Shown here piece after piece: positions 46,416 through 55,587 of a DNA stretch of 64,000 bases. The stretch comes from Craspedostauros australis (Eukaryota; Bacillariophyta; Bacillariophyceae; Mastogloiales; Achnanthaceae), in the NCBI GenBank assembly GCA_026770025.1, contig JAMXDE010000035.1, positions 1 to 64,000 of the forward strand, read 5' to 3'. The notes beneath the pieces were generated by a model that saw only the letters and a list, made by a program, of their open reading frames with translations, was not told where the DNA came from and searched no databases. A program made the position numbers and the translations under genes. How positions within the stretch are numbered: position 1 is the stretch's first letter; every line of letters begins with the position of its first letter.

Positions 46416-48350
46416 GTCGTACAGCAAGCATACGAGGTCTAGATCGCAGTTGATGCACTCACGATAACACTAGTTGTGGAGTGTTTTTTGAGTTTTACTC
46501 GTGATGAGTCGTGATAAAGTAGACTAAATTAGAGCACACCCAAAACCATCCAAACAACTGCTTATGATGTTATATCTCAACAACACACCATTTAAAATTA
46601 AAACTAGACAGTTCATTCGGACGATTGGCTATCGCTTATTCTGAATATCAAAGTTGAATTTTATGAACTTTATTTTTTATGTCGTTTTGGCTTGCTGTCA
46701 GTCAGGTGGTGGGTGGCAAAAATTCTCGATGGCACCATGCTGCCCTACCTTCAGCACCCATGATCATCATTATCATCCCTGGCATTTTCATAATCCGCGC
46801 ACCACATTGGCTCCGCACACCCCCCATCTATCCACTCCATGAAGGACAGAAAAATCTGGGCGCATCTCATATCCCAAAGGCTCCCTGCACTGAAACGCAG
46901 AATTTTCGAACACCCGATTCCGACGCGGATGCCATTCGTATTTGGATCCGTATCTCGTCGATACGATCCTTGCAGCTCCTCCACATGCTCCCCATGCGAT
47001 CCCACATTCTTTGGCGACACACTGATGTGTTCAGAATGGGTGGGGCGCTCATACCTCCAAAGGTACACCTCCATGTGATGATGTCATCATGGAGTTTTTC
47101 CGACACCCAAAAAAATCCCTTTTGTGTGCATCCCAGGCTGCAGCCTCTTCCAGACCTTTGTTTTTTCTGGCGCTTCATGAACCGATCCCTGAGCTAATTT
47201 TGAACACATCTTGAATGGGTGGCTTGGCGATCTGGGTGACTTGTGAGTGGCACCCATCACCAGCGAAGTCACGTGATGTGTCCGCCGCCACCCACCAAAA
47301 AACTCTTGCCCTCCACTTGTTTCTTGCGGAGGGCACCTTCCAGGCCACCCCCGACCCTCAAACTTCGTGTGCATCTTCATAGAATCCTTTTGGATGCATC
47401 TTGCCCATCCATGGTCGTTGGAATGGCCTGTGCATTCCAGGCAGAGACCGTATCCAACAAGCGGATTTTCCTCCGAATCGTGTCATGTGCGCGTGGGCCT
47501 GCCACGGTCCCAAATCAACCACGATGGCATCCCCCTCTCGCTCATCCACCAAGCTTTACATGGCGGTTCCGCCTATGCGCTCAGATCTTGCACTGGATCG
47601 CTGGTTGTGGCAGTGCCGTCGATGCCATTCGACAGCGCTTGAGGAGTTTTGTTGTGTTTCTCCATTGTCGTGTTGTTGTGTTGTGTTTGGTGTTCTCAAA
47701 CAGTTTTTGCTGTTGGGGGCCATGGAAATTAACCACAAATCTACCGAGTGCGCCAACCAATGAGAACACTTTGCGAGTCCCGAATTGCGAATCCATTCCA
47801 CAACGATACAGCGGAGGCACAAAATCCTCCTCACAAAGTTGACAGAGGAAACACAGCGCATCTCAAACGAGTTCCTCCTGTTTCTCTGTTGCTTGTAGTC
47901 ATAGCTTACACAGAATGTAGAATGACTGTGACCTTCCCACAAAGGAAAGAGTGGATGGTACAAGGCACCTTGTGACCATCCTCCGTGTTGTCCATGCCGT
48001 TCTGTGGTGCGCTGCGCCGTGCTGCGCGTCAATGACTGGTGATGCGCTGTGCTGTGCTGTGCTGTTCTCCTTGTGTGCCTGATGTGCGTCATGACCAGCC
48101 AATCTCGTACAATCAGCTTGCAACCTCTATTGACACACAGCTAGTATTCACCATGAGTTCCCTTGTTGTTAGACCATGTGTGCTGAATCAATCCAATCGT
48201 TGTTCGAGTTTTGAGTCCTTTGTGTCAATCACGCTTCGATTCGAAAGATCCAAGAAAACTACTCGATAGAATTCGGAAAATGTGATGCGGGTTTCAGACC
48301 CAAGACAGAATTAGGAAGATGATCCAAGAGGATCAAAGAGACTCTATTAT
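46416..48350. other. Single-copy region, no gene recognised
   Basis: AT-richer just right of the array (46440-46690). Several frames of 100-200 codons on both strands (for example 46679-47197 plus, 47243-47842 plus, 47556-48092 minus) overlap each other and show no recognisable domain or consistent composition. A small exon-containing gene cannot be excluded. Confidence 0.4.
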
Positions 48351-48353
48351 ACC

Positions 48354-48383
48354 TCCAAACATGTGTCATAGCACATGTTTGGA
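48354..48383. other. Perfect 12-bp inverted repeat, 6-bp loop
   Basis: Arms tccaaacatgtg (48354-48365) and cacatgtttgga (48372-48383) pair perfectly around a 6-bp spacer. It lies about 220 bp upstream of the mariner-like frame and could belong to that element's 5' end, but no matching copy was seen downstream. Confidence 0.7.
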
Positions 48384-48650
48384 CACAGATACACTAATTA
48401 GCAGGAGTAACCAGAAGTTTGGCATGGTTACAACACGATGGACAATGGTGAATAGCACCATTAGTGGAGCCAAGAAGTAGAAAACAGGAAGATGATGAGC
48501 TTTTATTGATGAGCTCATAATCTCAACAAACTTAACTTTGTAAACCATCACTTCAAACAAGCACACACAATAACACAGTTCTATCAACCTTCACCCACAT
48601 TGGACGTAGTTGTATCATCCTGCAATCACTGTCCTCTGCACCTCACAAGC

Positions 48651-51314
48651 ATGTTGCGTGCTGGGGATTGTGTGAAGGTGGCACCTCACACTGACTCAAA
48701 TGACAAGATCCGTGACCTGGGCGTATGCCATGTTGAGTTTGCAATGAAGCAGACCACGGACGGCGCTACAATCAAACGCGATGAGCCTCTTGCACCAGGA
48801 GAGGTGGCGATGGTCATGGTGACCCCAGTGATGGGGCAGCGCCGAATGTACATCGTTCGTGAGGATCTGTGCGCACCACACAGCCTTGCTACCTTCGCAC
48901 GGACTCCAAATGCTGGTGGCCTTGCTAAGCCTTCCCTCCTTTCTCCCCAGCATCACTCCGTCGCTGCCACACGTGCCAACAACAAGGCTAAGCCCACCAC
49001 ACCATCCCCAACTACCACAGAATCGCAAGAAGCCAACATCGCCGCTTTTCTCGAGGTCTCGCGGCGTCAGAAAGCAACAGCAATCGCCCAGCTCACAAAG
49101 CAGATGAAGAAAGGCGCGAAAACAAAAGGATGGTTGCAAAAGGATGGAGGGCAGAGTATTGCTAAGCCTGGTAATCCTAGCAAACGCCTTGACAAAGAAG
49201 ACAATCGGAACTACATTGTTCTCTATTTCAATTTGGGTGGGATTCCAGCACATGCAGAGTTGATCGCCCATGCATGGGGTATCGACCGCACCACAGTGAG
49301 ACGCAACATTGTGAAATTCCAAACAGAGACGCTCGAATGCAAGAAGCGAAGCGACACAGGCAGCAGCATCTTCACCTGCCCCACCAAACAACGACAGTAC
49401 TTCACGCAGCGTACAGCCTTTGCGAAACAACTACATCTTCAACATCCAGACCAACAGTTCAAGAACAACGAAATCGCTTCTGCCTATGCCTCTGCTTCGC
49501 CTCAAGAGCTGGCATCCGCAAAAGCACTGGCTGATATGTGGTTGGAGCGTGGCCCCTTCCTGCAATTTGAGCTCCAGGATGTGTTGCGACGGTGCAATGG
49601 CGCAATCTCGTGGGACGCAATTGCTTGGAAACTGGCAGGCAGCGGAAACCCGCAAATCGTTGGTCCGAAGTGTATTTGCAACTTTGTCATGGGATTGGAA
49701 GGCAGCGAGTACTGTTCTACAAGAATACTCCCTATGATCAATGGCACCACTACAGCAAAGCGCGACATCTGGGCCAAGGACTTCTGTGTGTTCTGGGAAT
49801 CAGCGAAGCTGTTCGAGAATACGCAAGTTGTCCTTGTCCACATGGACGAAAAGTGGTTCTACTCTATTGTCGCTCGCAAGCATCTCAAACATGTGCCCCA
49901 GATGGGAGTTAAGCCTGTTGACCATGCTGTGCACCACAAGTGCCACATCGAAAAGACCATGGTAATTGCATCAACAGCATTTGCCCCAACAGACAACCGC
50001 TTTGAGCGAGGAGGAAAGGCGTATCAGGTGAACTTCGAGCGTGTTGGGCGCAATGCTCCAGCGCAAAAGACTACGTACAAGCGAACTTGGGTCTCCCCAA
50101 CAGAGTACAAGCACCTTCCTGATCCCATGAAAATCTCTCGTGTGAAGGGTAAACTGTACTTCCAAGCGCTGGAGATCACAGGCAGCAAGGAATCAGTTGG
50201 TGCGCCTGATAAGCCCAAGTCGAAGTATAGCCTCAAGAAATTCTTCCGCGAAAAAGAAATCCCCGCACTGGATTCGCTCGCCAACAAAATCAAGGCCGAA
50301 ACGGGCAAGAACGTGGTGATTCGGTACCAGATGGATGGTGCGGGGCCACACAGAGACACAGAACTACTTAGATTCATCAACGAGGAGTTCGACAGTCGCG
50401 GATGGCACTTACGACTGCAACCACCAAATTCTCCCATCACGAATGTGAAAGACGATGCGATATTCCCAGCGATGTCGAAACATGTGTCAGCATATCAAGG
50501 TGAACACCATGGAAGCCGATTGCTTACCACTGAGGCATTGTGGAAGGCCTGTGGAACCTGTTGGGAGCAATTTGGGCTGGACAAGGTGGCTAGCGCGTAT
50601 GTTCGCCACCATCAGATTGCCTACGCAATTTGTGCTGCGAAAGGAGGTGACGAATTTGTGACGGAGAACAAGGGACTGCACATGAACGTGCGGAAACAAA
50701 CGTCCACTGAATTCGACAAGGAGGGCAACGAGATTGGCGTTACCGTGTCTCACATGGACTTCACGTTGGAAAAGGATGACGCATCCAACACGACCACCAA
50801 GAAACCAACTGCAACAGGCAACAAAGGCAAATCAGTTGGCTTCAAATACGCCAAGCCCGACATCAAAGGTATGTACAATGATGCGCTCAAGGTGATGGCT
50901 GTCAGTGGACTGCAGTGCCTGAAAACGAACCTGCCAACAACCAGCAGCCTCATTCCGTTGCTGGAGAAGCAAATTGTTGAGACCATCAAGTGCAACAAGG
51001 AGACTGAACAACAGAATAAAGGCAAGAAGAGAAAGAAGCAACCCAGCAAGAGCAAAGCCGACATCATTGAGCCTCGCAACAGCAACAGCAAAGCCGAAGC
51101 AGCACCCACCATGAACACATTCGAAGTGGCCTGTCTGGCTGGCAAGGCCGAGCATCACAGCAAAGCAGGGGAGGATACCAACATAGCAGAGATGTGTCGA
51201 GATGTACATGTGAGTATATGTCAAGATGTACGTGTATATGTGCATCGTTCACCCGTTATTCTCTCATACGCACTTGGACGGTATAACTATACTCGTGTCG
51301 ATAGTATGCTGTGA
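48651..51314 (+). CDS. Tc1/mariner-like transposase, open frame (888 aa)
   Basis: A DDE/D transposase that would cut and paste its own element. Catalytic motifs in order: VHMDEKWFYSIV (Asp codon 49845), RYQMDGAGPH (Asp codon 50334) and PPNSPITNVKDDAIF (Asp codon 50451), with 38 residues between the last two; these match the plant-type mariner motifs DEKWF, D(N)..PH and PPNSPD.NV.D. An N-terminal region around 49160-49330 (GIPAHAELIAHAWGIDRTTVRRNI) looks like a helix-turn-helix. About 170 residues before it and a Lys-rich C-terminal tail are extra compared with usual mariner transposases (300-500 aa). The first ATG is at 48651; the frame is open from 48600. Terminal inverted repeats were not identified. 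The frame is intact, so the copy may be recent or domesticated. Confidence 0.8.
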   Translation: MLRAGDCVKVAPHTDSNDKIRDLGVCHVEFAMKQTTDGATIKRDEPLAPGEVAMVMVTPVMGQRRMYIVREDLCAPHSLATFARTPNAGGLAKPSLLSPQHHSVAATRANNKAKPTTPSPTTTESQEANIAAFLEVSRRQKATAIAQLTKQMKKGAKTKGWLQKDGGQSIAKPGNPSKRLDKEDNRNYIVLYFNLGGIPAHAELIAHAWGIDRTTVRRNIVKFQTETLECKKRSDTGSSIFTCPTKQRQYFTQRTAFAKQLHLQHPDQQFKNNEIASAYASASPQELASAKALADMWLERGPFLQFELQDVLRRCNGAISWDAIAWKLAGSGNPQIVGPKCICNFVMGLEGSEYCSTRILPMINGTTTAKRDIWAKDFCVFWESAKLFENTQVVLVHMDEKWFYSIVARKHLKHVPQMGVKPVDHAVHHKCHIEKTMVIASTAFAPTDNRFERGGKAYQVNFERVGRNAPAQKTTYKRTWVSPTEYKHLPDPMKISRVKGKLYFQALEITGSKESVGAPDKPKSKYSLKKFFREKEIPALDSLANKIKAETGKNVVIRYQMDGAGPHRDTELLRFINEEFDSRGWHLRLQPPNSPITNVKDDAIFPAMSKHVSAYQGEHHGSRLLTTEALWKACGTCWEQFGLDKVASAYVRHHQIAYAICAAKGGDEFVTENKGLHMNVRKQTSTEFDKEGNEIGVTVSHMDFTLEKDDASNTTTKKPTATGNKGKSVGFKYAKPDIKGMYNDALKVMAVSGLQCLKTNLPTTSSLIPLLEKQIVETIKCNKETEQQNKGKKRKKQPSKSKADIIEPRNSNSKAEAAPTMNTFEVACLAGKAEHHSKAGEDTNIAEMCRDVHVSICQDVRVYVHRSPVILSYALGRYNYTRVDSML

Positions 51315-51336
51315 TTCGTCAGAATTACAGGGGAAA

Positions 51337-51973
51337 TGGAACACACAAAAAGGGGCAAGATTTCTGGAGGAAATTTGCAAATAACGATTTCTGAGAGAAT
51401 CAGAAGATCATCCGTCCATGCATCAATGGTACCAAGAGAATCTCAAGGTACTTCCCAACTAAACCTCAGATGACGATATCATCTGACAGACTACTGCATC
51501 ATCAATGGAACGTGACATCTGGAGAGCAGAAGGACGCCTACTGACGTCGACAGGATGTCAACATGTCACCACGTCGACAGCTGTCTCCAAGTCAGAGCAG
51601 GAGGCGAAGATACGATGACCCATGAGATCATGGATACTGAAGGTGAACTTCAAATGGTAAGTACTCATGGAGTAGAAGTCAGTACTGAATGAACGGAGTG
51701 TCGAATGCGGAGCACGCATCGAACACGGAGTATCGTGTAGCACGAGCACACGATAGTGAGAGAGAGAGAGAGAATACAGAGAGGATCTCGCGTACCGACT
51801 CATAGTCGGAGACCGAATCTACGAAACAGATTGAAGCGCCGAGAGCATCGGGCAAGAGAACGAACGGACACCGAGAGCATCGGAGTGCCAACGTAATGAA
51901 ATAGCAAACAGACGACTATCAACCAACACCATCTTCCACGATCGTAAGTTACCGCGAGCGGAACTTGCCAACA
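51337..51973 (+). repeat. LTR-like repeat X, single-copy-region member
   Basis: A 637-bp segment with TG...CA ends (TGGAACACAC...TTGCCAACA) that matches, in opposite orientation, the X copies nested in the tandem units. It includes a GA microsatellite (about 51750-51775). It starts 22 bp after the transposase stop. No matching 5-bp duplication was seen at its edges (ggaaa against gagat), so it is old or its borders are misplaced. Confidence 0.65.
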
Positions 51974-52726
51974 GAGATGTAGCTGCAAATCGAAGTAGTA
52001 GTATTATATGTTTTAGACACACCTGTGATTGGAGTGCCTATGTGCGCATCGTCTGCTTGATGGCATGGAGGATTGTGGTGTGTGGTGTGTGTTTTGTGAT
52101 GTTTGTTTTGTGTTTTGTGATGAGTGGTGTGAATTGTGTGACGCGGACCGTTTTTTGTGTCGTGAATGGTGTGCGTCGTGGAGCCATCGCGTTGTGGAGC
52201 CATCACGTTGTGTCGTGCCGCTCTGGTCGGAAAAATTCCAGCCGAACCACACAGAAAATACGCTCCAAGGCCCCAACTGCGTCGATCGGGGCGCCAACAC
52301 AATCGGTGTGTGTTGCACAAACCAATCGAATGGCAAAGGCTCCTCTTTGTTGTCACCGCACTTGTACATCTGTACCACATCATGCCATGCCAGTACTCCA
52401 CTTCCTTTTCATCACACATGTGCAATCCTCGCGATCTTTGCTGCCGTCAAGTCCACGCGTCTGTACTCGTCACTGGAGCACCAACGATGCATCCTCTGAT
52501 CATTCATCTCTGCTCGTGCCCTGCCGACGACACTGCCACTAGCACGATTGTCATGTATTGTTGGAGCAGAGTAGAGTAGAGTAGAGCAGATCGCAACGAA
52601 TCCACACCATACAATGCTCGTATGCTATACTATGCTGTGTTGTGATGCGCTAGTGCAGCTCCTATCATACATTACATACGACTATGCATTGTGCCCATTG
52701 TATTCACTATGCCCTATGTGTGTTAT
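51974..52726. other. Spacer between repeat X and N-acetylglutamate synthase
   Basis: No gene recognised. It contains TGTG/TTTTGTG-rich sequence (52077-52165) and a short AGAGT repeat at about 52564-52590. It is the 3' side of the minus-strand synthase. Confidence 0.5.
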
Positions 52727-54625
52727 CTATCTATTCCACCACATTTCGGAGGCATCCAAATCCCGAACGCTGGTGATCTTCTTCATGCAAATCTTGCTGT
52801 CGCACTTGGCATTGTACACAGCCTGACGGCTGGGCGGCAACCTGCTGACATCGACCTCGTCAAATCCGCATTCGATGAACCATTCCATCGTCTGCGTGCT
52901 GAGAACGAAGACGCAGGATGCCCCCTCCTGCAGACACAGACGTTCCAGGTAGCCAAGCATGGCATCGCCATATCCTCGCACGCGGTAGTTGCGATCCACA
53001 ACGAGGCAAGCGATCTTGGCGAACCCATTCTCGAACATCTTGAGCTGCCCCCACACCATGACGAGGTCATTGCGCGTGTAGACGTGGTATGATGATAACA
53101 TTTTTCTAGCACGGCCTTTGGCCGATCCACCAGCCTTCCCATCTGGATGAGCGGCGTGATGAGCTCATGGATGGTGCTGACTTCCTTGACCTTGGCCTGG
53201 CGGATGCCGTTGTAGACGTTACGGGAGAGCATGGTGCTGCTGCCATCTCGCGTGTACAGCTCCTGCAGCAATGCCCCGTGCCGCGGCGAGATGAAGTGCG
53301 CACGTCGGACGCCCTGCTTGAGTGCATGCATGGCCCATCCGATCTTGATGAGTTTGTTGCACTTGGCGCTTTCCTGAGGACAGCTCTCGCCCAAGGTGAC
53401 AAGACCGCGCTTGTGGATGTCGACAGTGCGGTGTCGAAGCAGGTTGTGGGCGTCCTTGACATGCAGATGATGGATCTGCTTGCCATGGACGTTGTGCCAC
53501 AGCTGCATGTCGCCTTCTGTGAAGAAGATGATCTTGCTGGCATCCATGGCACCCGTGACCGTCGCTGCCAAACTTTCCGAATTGACATTGAAGACTTCGC
53601 CGCTGGGGCTGACGCCCAATGTTGTGAGCAGGACAATATCACAGGAGTTGTGAACCTGGCGGATCTTCTCCACCTCCACACGACACACGAAACCTGTGAA
53701 TTTGTAATCAACGCCATCCAGGATGCCCATTGGCTGGGCTGTGTAGAAGTTCCCAGAAACCACGTTTCCATCACTGCTGTAGCTGTGATCATTGGGGTTG
53801 CTGAATGGATTCATTGTGTGTGGAGTGTCCATGCGGTTGCCCATTCTGCCCAGAGCTTCATTCCTGTATCCATTCTGACTCGTTCTTCCAAAGCTCTGCT
53901 GTTGCTGTGACTGCTGTTGATAGGATCCATTTGGCAAGGACTGTGAATACTGCTGCTGCTGGTAGTTGCCATTGCCATTCGACGGATAGTCCGAATCGAA
54001 CTGTGTGGTCTGATTTGGCGTGTGCGAGTCGTTGGCACCCTGCATGCGCAAAGATCGTGCCAGTTGACGTTCGATCTCATAGCAGATATATCCTGCCACC
54101 TCCTTGACCACATGCAGCGCATCACGGTCTGTGACCGTCACGCCATGATGTCGATCCTGCCCTGCGATACGTTGCTGCAGCTGGTTGCGGCATCCCGCGA
54201 CGATGACGATCTTGATGCCCAGCAACCACGACAATGCGATGTCGTTCATGAGGTCCCGCAGGAAGTTGGTGTCCTGACCCTCCATGAGATTGCCCGGAAT
54301 GTGGAAGACGACCAGGGTGTTGCAATGGTTGGCGATATAGTTGGCGGAACCGCGGAACATGTTGACGAAGGTTGATTCTCTGATGCTGTTGGCATCCATG
54401 TCCTCTGGGAGTTCACCGCGATTCGCTGCATTGGGATCCAGCTTGCTGCGGTTGACAGTATTGATGTCATTTGGATCGATGGTGAGGAAGGATGTGTCTT
54501 TGCATTTGGGATCACCAACGTCAACGCCAATGTCAACATCAGCGGTTACAGCTTGTGCTGTTGCTGTTTCGTTTGTCAATGCCCTTCGTCGAATTCTGAG
54601 GCCATTGGATTTTGTTGGTTTCCAT
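52727..54625 (-). CDS. NAGS: N-acetylglutamate synthase, frame broken at an A-run
   Basis: Makes N-acetylglutamate from glutamate and acetyl-CoA, the first step of arginine/ornithine synthesis, probably in an organelle. The layout is that of bacterial ArgA: an amino-acid-kinase domain (FVNMFRGSANYIANH, LGIKIVIVAGCRNQLQ), a Gln/Asn-rich insert, GVRRAHFISPRHGALLQELY, then a GNAT domain (CLVVDRNYRVRGYGDAML, VLSTQTMEWFIECGFDEVDV, YNAKCDSK). The main frame runs from about 54636 to 53103 and then leaves frame; the GNAT part (to the stop at 52727) is one frame over. The change lies at a five-A run (plus strand TTTTT 53101-53105); one more A restores continuity. No in-frame ATG precedes the kinase domain; an ATG at 54625 is one base out of frame across an AAAA run. 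These are either homopolymer errors or real lesions. A copia LTR begins 87 bp upstream of that ATG. Confidence 0.85.
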
Positions 54626-54711
54626 CGTGAGATCGGTCAATGCAGGCTGCTGTTGGCTGTCATGGCCTGGCACATTCTGTTGTTGCTTCACACGGTCATC
54701 ACGTTGTCTTG

Positions 54712-55500
54712 TGTCAGGAATCGAGGGTGCGACTATGTCGTATTATCCTAGATTGCCGCACCTCCCATAATACCAAAAATAGACTGACCGATCTACCAAA
54801 GTCGGACACGCTCCCAAGTCCATTGTGGACCTCCTCCTCTGTGTGTCAAGAGTATGACGGACGACGGACAGACGAATCGTGAGACATGGTTTGAGTGGAT
54901 TGACGAACTGGCATGGCGAACGGAGGATGTAAAAGGGAGACTGGAACACCGAAGTGTTCCAAGCATGAGGGTTGACCGGTTAACCTGAAACATCTATGCA
55001 AATGCGCTACCACAGTTGAGTCGCTCGGAACCCAGAACATGATTACGTGACTGACAGAGAACCAGCGAAGGAGAACAAAGCGCGGACTGGAACAGCATCG
55101 AAGGACTGCACTGATCGTGCCAGAACTCCATGTTCTGAGCAAGTGTGAATGTTGGTGAACATGTGAGAAGAGTGAGTGAACAACACGGAAGAGTGTACTG
55201 AATGAGTGATGGATGTCCGATGAGAAGAGAGTGAATCGAGCATCGGCATGCATGCGCCTCAGGAGTGTAGACTGATCTCTCAACAGCTGAACATGATGAA
55301 ATGCACTTGTCATGAACAATGAAATGGACATGATGAGAGAGATTGCAATGATGATCATGAGGGGCAACTACAGGAGGCCATCAGCATCCTCATGGGCAAA
55401 CGAGTTGACGATTTGAGAAACGAGTGTGTTGTTCTCACAGTTCTAAAACGGTACAGTTTAATAAGCATTAGACTATATCTATAACCCCGGATTTCCAACA
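54712..55500 (+). repeat. First LTR of element 3
   Basis: 789 bp, starting TGTCAGGAATCG and ending GGATTTCCAACA. It lies upstream of, and divergent from, the N-acetylglutamate synthase gene. The next 12 bases are the palindrome cgtttcgaaacg, and no TGG-type primer binding site follows. Confidence 0.88.
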
Positions 55501-55587
55501 CGTTTCGAAACGTGACGATTGAAATCCTACGTTTCTACCACCATCAGCACAGCAACACTCGCCATCACCCTTACCACCACCATCATC

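Noticed and set aside
46679..47197. Plus-strand 172-codon frame in the single-copy region
   Set aside because: Overlaps an equally long minus frame, no recognisable domain, and composition shifts along its length. Not enough to call a gene.
51337..51973. Repeat X as the terminal inverted repeat or 3' end of the adjacent mariner-like element
   Set aside because: No matching copy exists upstream of the transposase, and X occurs in the tandem units within a different transposase relic. It behaves as an independent repeat.
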